47,546 nucleotides of DNA from Aurantibacter sp042094015 (GTDB taxonomy: Bacteria; Bacteroidota; Bacteroidia; Flavobacteriales; Flavobacteriaceae): assembly GCF_042094015.1 (NCBI RefSeq), contig NZ_JBELDZ010000009.1:1-47546 (forward strand). Reading direction: 5' to 3'. Under the pieces are notes generated by a model. The model was not told where the DNA came from. It saw only the letters and a program-made list of their open reading frames with translations, and made no database searches. This document shows positions 1 through 6,835 of the stretch, piece after piece; position 1 is the first letter of the stretch; each line of letters begins with the position of its first letter. A program made the position numbers and the translations under genes.

Positions 1-519
1 AGCTTTAAATTTGTTAGATGATCTATAAAAGTCTTCTATTATTTCTTCACCAATTTGCTTGGTATTTCCATAAGGCGATTCTGCTTTTAAAACTGGTGCG
101 GATTCTGTAATGGGTTGCTGCTTAGACTCGCCATAAACAGTACAAGACGAACTAAAAATAAAATTAGACAAATTATAGGTCTTTATATTTTGAAGTAAAT
201 TAACTAATGAAAACAAGTTGTTTTCGTAGTACATTAAAGGATTCTTTACACTTTCTCCTACGGCTTTAAAAGCTGCAAAATGTATAACGCCATCTAAATC
301 CTGATTTTCTTTAAAAAATTGATTAACTACTTCTCTATCTGATAAATCTATATTATGAAATTCTGGTTTTACATTAGTAATAGCTTCTATTCCATCTAAA
401 ACAGATAATCTTGTATTAGATAAGTTATCTATAACAATTACGTTATAACCCTTGTTTTGAAGCTCTACAACTGTATGAGATCCAATATAACCTAATCCGC
501 CTGTAACTAAAATTTTCAT
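1..519 (-). CDS. galE: UDP-glucose 4-epimerase, partial (N-terminal half; runs off the left edge)
   Basis: Cytoplasmic short-chain dehydrogenase family enzyme interconverting UDP-glucose and UDP-galactose for surface polysaccharide synthesis. The 173 visible codons begin MKILVTGGLGYIGSH, with the NAD-binding GxxGxxG loop. They include the HFAAFKAVGES segment, the SSSCTVYGES stretch carrying the catalytic Ser/Thr region, and the YxxxK pair in SPYGNTKQ. The family is usually about 340 residues, so roughly half is present; the cut is the window edge, not a truncation. Its promoter is not evident. It lies downstream of the DegT aminotransferase on the same strand, separated by two hairpins. Another extended-SDR sugar epimerase is possible, but the motifs are close to GalE. 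Confidence 0.88.
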   Translation of the reverse strand, partial: MKILVTGGLGYIGSHTVVELQNKGYNVIVIDNLSNTRLSVLDGIEAITNVKPEFHNIDLSDREVVNQFFKENQDLDGVIHFAAFKAVGESVKNPLMYYENNLFSLVNLLQNIKTYNLSNFIFSSSCTVYGESKQQPITESAPVLKAESPYGNTKQIGEEIIEDFYRSSNKFKA

Positions 520-602
520 AATTATGTTGAAATGCGTTAAGGGTTGAAATGGCATCCTTTTTTTGTTGCACTTATGCAAAAAAAGATATAATGGAAGACC
601 TG

Positions 603-634
603 ACCAAAAGCCTATTTTTTTCTAGGCTTTTGGT
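603..634 (-). terminator. Perfect 12-bp hairpin between the aminotransferase and galE
   Basis: ACCAAAAGCCTA at 603-614 pairs exactly with TAGGCTTTTGGT at 623-634 around an 8-nt T-rich loop. It lies just past the stop of the aminotransferase gene on the minus strand, so it may end that transcript or stabilise its 3' end. Neither flank has a run of T, so it is not a textbook intrinsic terminator. A second, imperfect hairpin lies nearer galE at 557-585 (eight T facing seven to eight A, then GCA/TGC). Confidence 0.45.
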
Positions 635-646
635 AACGCCATAAAA

Positions 647-1801
647 TTATCTATTAATAAATTCCTTAACTGTATCTGTAATAAACTTAATTTGATCGTC
701 TTCTAATTCCGTATGCATTGGTAAAGAAATAACTTCTTTTACAAGTTGATTAGTTACAGTGAAATCTGCTTCATTGTAACGCGCATCTTTATATGCTTTT
801 TGTGAATGTAATGGAATTGGATAATAAACCCCACAAGGAATATTATTAGCATTTAAATGCTGTACTAAAGCGTCTCTATCTACTCCTGAAACTTTTAACG
901 TATATTGATGAAATACGTGACAATCACATACATCGCAAATACCATCACAACCATTTACGGTTTTAGGTGTGGTGATTTTAGTTTCGTTTTTAAACGCTTC
1001 GTTATATTTACTTGCTGCTTTTCTACGTGCTTTATTATAACCATCTAAAAGCGGTAATTTAGTATTTAAAACCGCTGCCTGAATAGAATCTAAACGTGAA
1101 TTTACGCCAACAACATCATGATGATAACGTTCGTACATTCCATGATTTACAATTCCTCTAATAGTATGCGCCAAATCATCATCGTTAGTAAAAATAGCGC
1201 CTCCATCTCCATAACAACCTAGATTTTTAGAAGGAAAAAACGATGTAGATGCAACATGGCCAATGGTACCTGCTTTAGCTTTTGTTCCGTCTTTATATGT
1301 GTAAGTAGCACCTATTGCTTGAGCATTATCTTCTATTACAAATAAATTATGCTCTTTTGCTATTTCCATTACCGCTTCCATATTTGCATATTGTCCAAAT
1401 AAATGCACAGGAACTATAGCTTTTGTTTTTGGTGTAATGGCTTTTTTAATAGCTTCTATATTAATATTAAAATCGTCTGGATTAACATCTACCAAAACTG
1501 GTGTTAAGTTTAATAGTGCAATAACTTCTACAGTTGCAGCAAAAGTAAAATCGGCAGTAATAACTTCATCACCTGGTTTTAGACCTAAACCCATCATAGC
1601 TACTTGTAAAGCATCTGTTCCATTTGCGCACGGAATTACGTGTTTTACACCTAAATAATTCTCTAGATTCTTTTGAAAATCTTTAACCAATGGTCCATTT
1701 ATGTAACTTGTAGTATCTAAAACTGCTTGAATTTGAGTATTTACAGTTTCTTTTATTTTATTATACTGACCTTTAAGGTCTACCATTTGAATTTTCTTCA
1801 T
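647..1801 (-). CDS. DegT/DnrJ/EryC1/StrS family PLP-dependent sugar aminotransferase
   Basis: Fold-type I aminotransferase family that typically transfers an amino group to a nucleotide-linked keto sugar for O-antigen or capsule. The 384 residues match family length. The start MKKIQMVDLKGQY is typical, with VDLK near the N-terminus. D158 in VIEDNAQAIGA contacts the PLP pyridine, and K192 in SFFPSKNLG is the expected Schiff-base lysine. HVFHQYTLKV near residue 295 is the usual substrate-side motif. Directly before it sits an unusual cysteine cluster, C285, C289, C292 and C294. The neighbours galE and kdtA fit a role in surface polysaccharide. The sugar substrate cannot be read from the sequence. 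Confidence 0.9.
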   Translation of the reverse strand: MKKIQMVDLKGQYNKIKETVNTQIQAVLDTTSYINGPLVKDFQKNLENYLGVKHVIPCANGTDALQVAMMGLGLKPGDEVITADFTFAATVEVIALLNLTPVLVDVNPDDFNINIEAIKKAITPKTKAIVPVHLFGQYANMEAVMEIAKEHNLFVIEDNAQAIGATYTYKDGTKAKAGTIGHVASTSFFPSKNLGCYGDGGAIFTNDDDLAHTIRGIVNHGMYERYHHDVVGVNSRLDSIQAAVLNTKLPLLDGYNKARRKAASKYNEAFKNETKITTPKTVNGCDGICDVCDCHVFHQYTLKVSGVDRDALVQHLNANNIPCGVYYPIPLHSQKAYKDARYNEADFTVTNQLVKEVISLPMHTELEDDQIKFITDTVKEFINR

Positions 1802-1806
1802 AGAAA

Positions 1807-1838
1807 CAAATTTACAAAATTTCGTGTTGTTAAAACAA
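1807..1838 (-). promoter_or_regulatory. Bacteroidetes-type promoter for the DegT aminotransferase, overlapped by a palindrome
   Basis: On the minus strand, TTG (1838-1836) is followed after 21 nt by TAAATTTG (1814-1807), fitting the TTG/TAnnTTTG pattern. The -7 box ends only 5 nt before the start codon at 1801, which would give a leaderless or nearly leaderless mRNA. A perfect 14-nt palindrome, GTTGTTAAAACAAC (1825-1838), covers the -33 element and could be an operator. Confidence 0.45.
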
Positions 1839-1880
1839 CGAAAAAAAGTTTAAAGATTGGTATTTTAGCTTAAATATTTT

Positions 1881-3116
1881 ATGATGCGTTTTATTTATAA
1901 TATTTTCCTGTTTAAAGCTTCTATAATTATTCGCTTTTTGAGCCTTTTTAATTCTAAAATTAAAAAAGGTGTCATTGGCAGGTCAGAAACGTTTAATAAA
2001 ATTCATCAAAATTTAAATTCATCTGACAAAACCATATGGTTTCATTGTGCTTCTTTAGGTGAATACGAACAAGGCCTACCTGTTTTTGAAGCTATTAGAT
2101 TACATTACCCCAAACATAAAATAATATTAAGTTTTTTTTCGCCGTCTGGTTATGAAATTCGTAAAAACACTAAAATTGCTGATGTTGTTGTCTACCTATC
2201 TTTAGACACTTCTAAAAACGCAAAGCAATTTATTAACATATTAAAACCTGAATTATCCATATTTGTTAAATATGATATTTGGCCAAATTATTTAAACGAA
2301 TTAAATAAATTAAATTTAAAAGCTGTATTAATTTCTGCAGCTTTTAGACCAAATCAAATTTACTTTAAATGGTATGGTGGACTGTTCACAAAAGCATTAA
2401 AATCTTTCGATTATATATTTACTCAAAATAACATTAGTAAAAAATTACTTTCTAGTATCAATTATAATAATGTAACAGTTTCTGGAGACACGCGTTTTGA
2501 TCGCGTAAATAATCAACTAAAAACTGATAATACTTTAAGTTTTATTGAAGAATTTAAAGATAATAAAACAACAATAGTTTTTGGAAGTTCTTGGGAAGAA
2601 GATGAAAACGTATTTATCGATTTTATAAACAACTCTAATACTAGTACGAAATTTATAATAGCGCCTCACGAAATAAAAGATGAAACGATTAAAAGACTTC
2701 AAAATAACATAAAAAAAGACATCGTATTATTTAGCAATAAAGAGCACAAAAACTTAACTAACCATAAAGTCTTCATAATCGATACTATAGGCTTATTAAG
2801 TAAGATATATCGCTATGCAGATATTGCTTATGTTGGCGGAGCAATTGGCAAGACTGGCTTACATAACATCTTAGAACCTGCCACATTTGGAGTTCCGGTT
2901 TTATTTGGGAATAATCATAAAAAATTTCCTGAAGCAAAAGCATTAATCGATTTTGGTGGTGGATTCGAAATCTCCTCAAAAAAATCCTTTAACACAGTAA
3001 TAACTTCTCTTACAGAGGACAAAATACTATTTACAAATAGCTCTAAAGCCAGTAAAGCATTCATAGCATCACAATTAGGTGCTAAACAGGCTATTACCGA
3101 ATATTTATTCAAATAA
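1881..3116 (+). CDS. kdtA: 3-deoxy-D-manno-octulosonic acid (Kdo) transferase
   Basis: Inner-membrane glycosyltransferase (GT30, also called WaaA) that adds Kdo from CMP-Kdo to the lipid A precursor. An N-terminal hydrophobic segment (about residues 5-23) anchors it. FHCASLGEYEQG carries the family's catalytic glutamate (E61). FVKYDIWPNYL, GSSWEEDE and the C-terminal HNILEPATFGVPVLFG donor-site motif follow in the family order. The 411-residue length is normal. The first two codons are both ATG, and either could start. It is divergent from the aminotransferase across about 80 nt. No clear terminator follows. Confidence 0.93.
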   Translation: MMRFIYNIFLFKASIIIRFLSLFNSKIKKGVIGRSETFNKIHQNLNSSDKTIWFHCASLGEYEQGLPVFEAIRLHYPKHKIILSFFSPSGYEIRKNTKIADVVVYLSLDTSKNAKQFINILKPELSIFVKYDIWPNYLNELNKLNLKAVLISAAFRPNQIYFKWYGGLFTKALKSFDYIFTQNNISKKLLSSINYNNVTVSGDTRFDRVNNQLKTDNTLSFIEEFKDNKTTIVFGSSWEEDENVFIDFINNSNTSTKFIIAPHEIKDETIKRLQNNIKKDIVLFSNKEHKNLTNHKVFIIDTIGLLSKIYRYADIAYVGGAIGKTGLHNILEPATFGVPVLFGNNHKKFPEAKALIDFGGGFEISSKKSFNTVITSLTEDKILFTNSSKASKAFIASQLGAKQAITEYLFK

Positions 3117-3189
3117 ATATTTGTTAAAATTGTTAAAATGCATTTTTTGTTGTTTATTTATGCTTTAAATTAATCAAACTACACAAAAA

Positions 3190-3606
3190 ATGAAAAAAGT
3201 AATCTTATCTGGTGCATTATTGTTAGCAATGTGTGCATCAATTACATCTTGTAAAGAAGTTAAAGAAAATGCAGAAGCTGCTGGTGATGCTGTTGAAAAT
3301 GCTGCTGACGCAACTGGTGATGCCGTAAACGATGCTGCTGATGCCGCTGGAGATGCTGTTGATGGTGCTATAGACGCTGCTGGTGACGCTGCTGATGCAA
3401 CTGGCGATGCTATTGATGGAGCTATAGATGCTGCTGGAGATGCTGCTGATGCGACTGGTGACGCTATTGAAAATGCTACAGACAAAGCTGGAGACATGGT
3501 AGATGATGCTGTAGATGCAACAAAAGATGCTGCAAACAAAGTAGCAGAAGATGCTGCTGATAAAGCTGATGAAGCTGCAGATAAATTAAAAGCAAAAATA
3601 AACTAA
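3190..3606 (+). CDS. Small Ala/Asp-rich repeat lipoprotein
   Basis: A 138-residue predicted lipoprotein. The signal peptide ends in SITSC, so C21 would be lipidated. The mature part is almost wholly G-D-A-x-D-A repeats. Read as helical units it is 11-residue repeats beginning GDA (from residues 32, 43, 54, 72, 90 and 101), broken twice by a 7-residue GDAADAT unit. Residues 54-71 and 72-89 are a tandem 18-residue copy. The composition is acidic and alanine-rich with a lysine-rich end, resembling LEA-like or YtxH-like amphipathic helices. The function is unknown; an envelope-attached extended helix is a guess. It is followed by a good terminator and then the sigma factor gene. Confidence 0.8.
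   Translation: MKKVILSGALLLAMCASITSCKEVKENAEAAGDAVENAADATGDAVNDAADAAGDAVDGAIDAAGDAADATGDAIDGAIDAAGDAADATGDAIENATDKAGDMVDDAVDATKDAANKVAEDAADKADEAADKLKAKIN
3349..3456 (+). repeat. Tandem 54-bp direct repeat inside the lipoprotein gene
   Basis: Two adjacent 54-bp units, 3349-3402 and 3403-3456, differ at 7 positions by my count. Five of the seven fall at third codon positions; the exceptions make the single amino-acid change, Val to Ile. The encoded unit is 18 residues (11+7). The mostly synonymous divergence suggests an older duplication kept under protein-level constraint. Confidence 0.75.
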
Positions 3607-3632
3607 TTAAAATAGTTTATTCACACTTACCT

Positions 3633-3664
3633 AAAAGCTATTCTTAACTGAACAGCTTTTTTTT
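3633..3664 (+). terminator. Intrinsic terminator after the repeat lipoprotein
   Basis: AAAAGCT (3633-3639) pairs with AGCTTTT (3654-3660), with an inner TTC/GAA extension around a TTAACT loop. The stem runs into eight T residues (3657-3664). It lies 27 nt after the stop codon and upstream of the sigma factor gene. Confidence 0.75.
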
Positions 3665-3754
3665 ATGAAAAAAAATAAAATTTTTTGTAACATTTTAAAA
3701 AATCTCACGTATAATTATGCAGAAGACCTATTAATTTAAAGCCCAAACTTTTAA

Positions 3755-4618
3755 ATGAGACAACTTAAAATTACCAAACAGGTAACCAATAGAGAGACCG
3801 CATCTTTAGATAAATATTTACAAGAAATAGGAAAAGTAGATCTTATTACTGCAGACGAAGAGGTAGAATTAGCCCAACGTATTAAAGCAGGAGATCAAAT
3901 TGCCTTAGAAAAATTAACTAAAGCTAATTTACGTTTCGTAGTTTCTGTTGCAAAACAATATCAAAATCAAGGATTAACATTACCAGATTTAATAAACGAA
4001 GGTAATTTAGGACTTATTAAAGCGGCTCAACGTTTTGATGAAACTCGTGGTTTTAAATTTATATCATATGCTGTATGGTGGATTAGACAATCTATACTAC
4101 AGGCATTGGCAGAACAATCTCGTATTGTACGTTTACCTCTAAACAAAATTGGTTCTATTAATAAAATTAATAAAACTTTTGCACATTTAGAGCAAGCACA
4201 TGAACGTCCGCCAAGTGCAGAAGAAATAGCAAAGGAATTAGATATGACTATTAACGATGTTAAGGAGTCAATGAAAAATTCTGGAAGACATGTAAGTATG
4301 GATGCACCTTTAGTTGAAGGTGAAGATTCTAACTTATATGATGTTTTAAATTCTGGTGAATCTCCAAATCCAGATAGAGAATTATTACATGAATCTCTAC
4401 GTACAGAAATTGAACGTGCTTTAGAAACTTTAACGCCTCGTGAAGCAGATGTTATTCGACTTTACTTTGGTTTAGGAAACCAACATCCAATGACTCTTGA
4501 AGAAATTGGAGAAACTTTTGACTTAACACGTGAACGTGTAAGACAAATTAAAGAAAAAGCAATTAGAAGATTAAAACATACGTCTAGAAGTAAAATTTTA
4601 AAAACGTATTTAGGATAA
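3755..4618 (+). CDS. rpoD: Primary RNA polymerase sigma factor (RpoD/SigA group, Bacteroidetes short form)
   Basis: Directs RNA polymerase to housekeeping promoters. At 287 residues it has regions 1.2 to 4 but no region 1.1, as is usual for the Bacteroidetes primary sigma. Region 1.2 is around TASLDKYLQEIGKVDLI. Region 2 contains KANLRFVVSVAKQYQNQG, then FDETRGFKFISYAVWWIRQS and AEQSRIVRLPLNKIG. Region 4 ends with LTPREADVIRLYFGLG and the DLTRERVRQIKEKAIRRL helix-turn-helix. The family is known to use TTG/TAnnTTTG promoters, and several such sites occur in this window. It is monocistronic, flanked by terminators at 3633 and 4643. Confidence 0.95.
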   Translation: MRQLKITKQVTNRETASLDKYLQEIGKVDLITADEEVELAQRIKAGDQIALEKLTKANLRFVVSVAKQYQNQGLTLPDLINEGNLGLIKAAQRFDETRGFKFISYAVWWIRQSILQALAEQSRIVRLPLNKIGSINKINKTFAHLEQAHERPPSAEEIAKELDMTINDVKESMKNSGRHVSMDAPLVEGEDSNLYDVLNSGESPNPDRELLHESLRTEIERALETLTPREADVIRLYFGLGNQHPMTLEEIGETFDLTRERVRQIKEKAIRRLKHTSRSKILKTYLG

Positions 4619-4642
4619 TCTTATCTTAAATAAATAATTTTG

Positions 4643-4674
4643 AAACCCTTAGTTAACACTAAGGGTTTTTATTT
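4643..4674 (+). terminator. Intrinsic terminator after the sigma factor gene
   Basis: AAACCCTTAG (4643-4652) pairs with CTAAGGGTTT (4659-4668) around a TTAACA loop, followed by a T-rich run. It sits 24 nt downstream of the stop codon and just ahead of the rpe promoter. Confidence 0.85.
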
Positions 4675-4678
4675 TTAA

Positions 4679-4686
4679 TATATTTG
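4679..4686 (+). promoter_or_regulatory. -7 box of a probable rpe promoter
   Basis: TATATTTG matches the Bacteroidetes -7 consensus TAnnTTTG and lies 22 nt before the rpe start codon. No convincing TTG -33 element is seen at the right spacing, because that region is occupied by the sigma-gene terminator. Confidence 0.5.
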
Positions 4687-4708
4687 TGAAACTTAAAAAC
4701 ACAGCACT

Positions 4709-5371
4709 ATGTCTTCAAATTTAATTGCACCATCTATGCTTGCAGCAGACTTTGGTAATTTACAACGTGATACCGAAATGGTTAATAATAGCGATGCTGA
4801 TTGGTTTCACATTGACGTTATGGATGGTCATTTTGTTCCAAACATTTCTTATGGAATGCCAGTAATTCAAGCCATAAAAAAGCACGCTACAAAACCATTA
4901 GATGTTCATTTAATGATTGAAAAACCAGAGCGTTATATTGAAGAATTTGCAAGAGTTGGTGCAGATATTATTACAGTTCATTACGAATCTACAGTTCATT
5001 TACACCGAACATTAAGGCAAATTAAAGATGCAGGTTGTAAAGCTGGTATTGTTTTAAACTTAACAACTCCAATATCTGTTTTAGAAGACATTTTACCAGA
5101 ATGTTATATGGTTTTATTAATGTCTATTAACCCAGGTTTTGGTGGACAAAAATTTGAAGAAATCACTTATAACCGAGTTAAGAAATTACGTAAAATGATA
5201 AACAAACAAGGCTTAGATACCTTAATCGAAATTGATGGTGGCGTTACAGATAAGAATATTGAGAAACTTGTAGAAGCAGGAGCAAATGTTTTTGTTGCTG
5301 GAAGCCACGTTTTTAAAAGTAAGCAGCAAATAGAAACAATTTCTACTTTAAAAAAATTAGCAAATAATTAA
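4709..5371 (+). CDS. rpe: Ribulose-phosphate 3-epimerase
   Basis: Cytoplasmic TIM-barrel metalloenzyme of the pentose phosphate pathway, interconverting ribulose-5-phosphate and xylulose-5-phosphate. The 220 residues have the family's landmarks in order: IAPSMLAADFGNL, the metal and catalytic region WFHIDVMDGHFVPN, VHLMIEKPERYI, ITVHYES, the phosphate-loop region MSINPGFGGQ, the second catalytic Asp in EIDGGV, and ANVFVAGS. Length and start are typical. It converges on the mtfA-like gene, and the two stop codons overlap in a TTAA at 5368-5371. Confidence 0.96.
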   Translation: MSSNLIAPSMLAADFGNLQRDTEMVNNSDADWFHIDVMDGHFVPNISYGMPVIQAIKKHATKPLDVHLMIEKPERYIEEFARVGADIITVHYESTVHLHRTLRQIKDAGCKAGIVLNLTTPISVLEDILPECYMVLLMSINPGFGGQKFEEITYNRVKKLRKMINKQGLDTLIEIDGGVTDKNIEKLVEAGANVFVAGSHVFKSKQQIETISTLKKLANN

Positions 5372-6210
5372 TATTTTGCAAAATTAAACTTTAAAAGCTG
5401 TTTTACTTTCTCATAAAGGTTAGGGAAATGGCTTTTAAAATCTTCAGGTGTCTCTATAAAGTTTTCAATTAAAACTGCCAAAAACTCAAATTGGTTAGTA
5501 AACGCATAATCTCTAAAATATTTTGAAGCTATTAACTCTTTTCTTAAAGCTTCATTTTTACTTAAAAAAAGAGTTAAATCATTAAAACTCTTTTTAAAAA
5601 TCTTAGAACTATAATCGTTTTGACTTAAACTATTAAAATGTATTGCATGTGTAAACTCATGTATTCCCAAGTTTAAATTATCGTTATCAATATCGTAACC
5701 TGACACAAAATCTTCCCAAGAAAACACAATAGCTTTTAAACTAGGGTTAAATTCCCCTTTATGATGATCATCATTAATAGTTGAATAAAACACTTTTGGA
5801 TAAATAATAACACGCTCTAAAGCTTTAATTATATAATTTTTCATTCCAAAGGTAAGCATCACCGCTGTAGCTGAAATCAATAATTTTACTTCTTGTGTTA
5901 TTTGAAAATCTTGACGAGCTATAAATTCTTTTTTATTCAAAACAACTGTCACACGATGCTCAAAAAAGCGTTGTCGCTTGGGAACTAAATTCTTGTAAAA
6001 TTTAAAATTAGCTAACAAATACGCTTTATCTGCTTGAGGTAGAGTTTTTTTAAAAGGATAAAAATGAACTATTATAGATTTATTAAACAACCTATAGTAA
6101 AGCCTTTGAGAAAGCTTATACATTAAAAACAAAAAAACAAGAAATAGAAAAACATTAAAAAATAAATAAAATGTTTTATTCTCTATCACCAATAATTGGA
6201 TACTATTCAT
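5368..6210 (-). CDS. MtfA-like zinc peptidase, membrane-anchored
   Basis: Related to MtfA (Mlc titration factor A), a gluzincin-type zinc aminopeptidase family. The metal motif is HEFTH (H184-H188), and the downstream segment FEFLAVLIENFIETP supplies the expected third ligand glutamate. A transmembrane segment at about residues 13-31 precedes the domain, a common feature of flavobacterial versions; E. coli MtfA is soluble. The 280-residue length fits. It follows the yqeY-like gene by 83 nt on the same strand. The substrate is unknown; regulation of a Mlc-like repressor should not be assumed here. Confidence 0.8.
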   Translation of the reverse strand: MNSIQLLVIENKTFYLFFNVFLFLVFLFLMYKLSQRLYYRLFNKSIIVHFYPFKKTLPQADKAYLLANFKFYKNLVPKRQRFFEHRVTVVLNKKEFIARQDFQITQEVKLLISATAVMLTFGMKNYIIKALERVIIYPKVFYSTINDDHHKGEFNPSLKAIVFSWEDFVSGYDIDNDNLNLGIHEFTHAIHFNSLSQNDYSSKIFKKSFNDLTLFLSKNEALRKELIASKYFRDYAFTNQFEFLAVLIENFIETPEDFKSHFPNLYEKVKQLLKFNFAKY

Positions 6211-6293
6211 AGTAAAAATATAGAAATTTATTACACAAAACGAAAGGCAAAAAATAAGACTTATAATAGTCTAATAAATTTCTTTACTTTTAA

Positions 6294-6743
6294 TTAAGAT
6301 AATTTAGTTTTAACAATATTTGAGATTGTTTTTCCATCTGCCTTACCTGCTAATTCCACACTTACTAAGCCCATAACCTTCCCCATATCTTTCATTCCTT
6401 GAGCTCCAATTTTTGCAATAATAGTTCCAACTATGTTTGCTACATCATCTTCAGACATTGCTTCTGGCAGAAACTGAGAAATTACTTTTGCCTCTGCTAA
6501 TTCTGGTTCTGCTAAATCTTCTCTTCCTTGTTCTAAGTAAACAGCTGCACTATCCTTACGTTGTTTTACTTGTTTCTGAAGTATTTTTAATTCTTGCCCT
6601 TCGGTTAATTCTTCTTTCGCTCCACTTTCTGTTTGAGCCAATAAAATTGCAGACTTAACAGCTCTTAATGCTGTTAACGCAACTTTATCTTTATTTTTCA
6701 TAGCAGTTTTTAATGCTGCCATAATATCTTGTGATAAACTCAT
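6294..6743 (-). CDS. GatB/YqeY domain protein
   Basis: A 149-residue protein matching the stand-alone YqeY family, which resembles the tRNA-binding tail of the GatB amidotransferase subunit. The N-terminal helical part includes MKNKDKVALTALRAVKSAI. The C-terminal part has the conserved EAKVISQFLPEAMSEDD and GAQGMKDMGKVMG segments ending in the KADGKTISNIVK motif. It lies directly downstream of ftsZ but beyond the terminator at 6781-6813, so it is probably transcribed separately. The biochemical role of the family is poorly defined. Confidence 0.88.
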   Translation of the reverse strand: MSLSQDIMAALKTAMKNKDKVALTALRAVKSAILLAQTESGAKEELTEGQELKILQKQVKQRKDSAAVYLEQGREDLAEPELAEAKVISQFLPEAMSEDDVANIVGTIIAKIGAQGMKDMGKVMGLVSVELAGKADGKTISNIVKTKLS

Positions 6744-6780
6744 TTTATTTGTTTTATTTAATTGCTAATATAAAAAAATA

Positions 6781-6813
6781 AAACCCAAGATAGAACACAT
6801 CTATTTTGGGTTT
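6781..6813 (-). terminator. Strong terminator at the end of the dcw cluster
   Basis: AAACCCAA-G-ATAGA (6781-6794) pairs with TCTAT-T-TTGGGTTT (6800-6813) around an ACACA loop. It leaves a 13-bp stem with one G/T position and an A-rich flank that becomes a U-tract on the minus strand. It lies 22 nt past the ftsZ stop. Confidence 0.88.
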
Positions 6814-6835
6814 TAGAACATTTCTGTAAACTACA

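Noticed and set aside
1..519. Truncated galE pseudogene
   Set aside because: The frame is open to the first base; the missing half is simply outside the window.
3174..3539. Long open frame antisense to the repeat lipoprotein
   Set aside because: It is the mirror of a repetitive Ala/Asp codon pattern (GCT/GAT), giving an Ala/Ser/Pro run with no start context. It is a shadow of the real gene.
3681..3716. Promoter of the sigma factor gene (TTTTTTG followed by TATAATTA)
   Set aside because: The downstream box does not match TAnnTTTG and the spacing is 22 nt, so it is too weak to list.
6241..6285. AGACT-TATAAT-AGTCT hairpin downstream of the yqeY-like gene as a terminator
   Set aside because: Only 5 bp of stem and no T-run on the relevant side.
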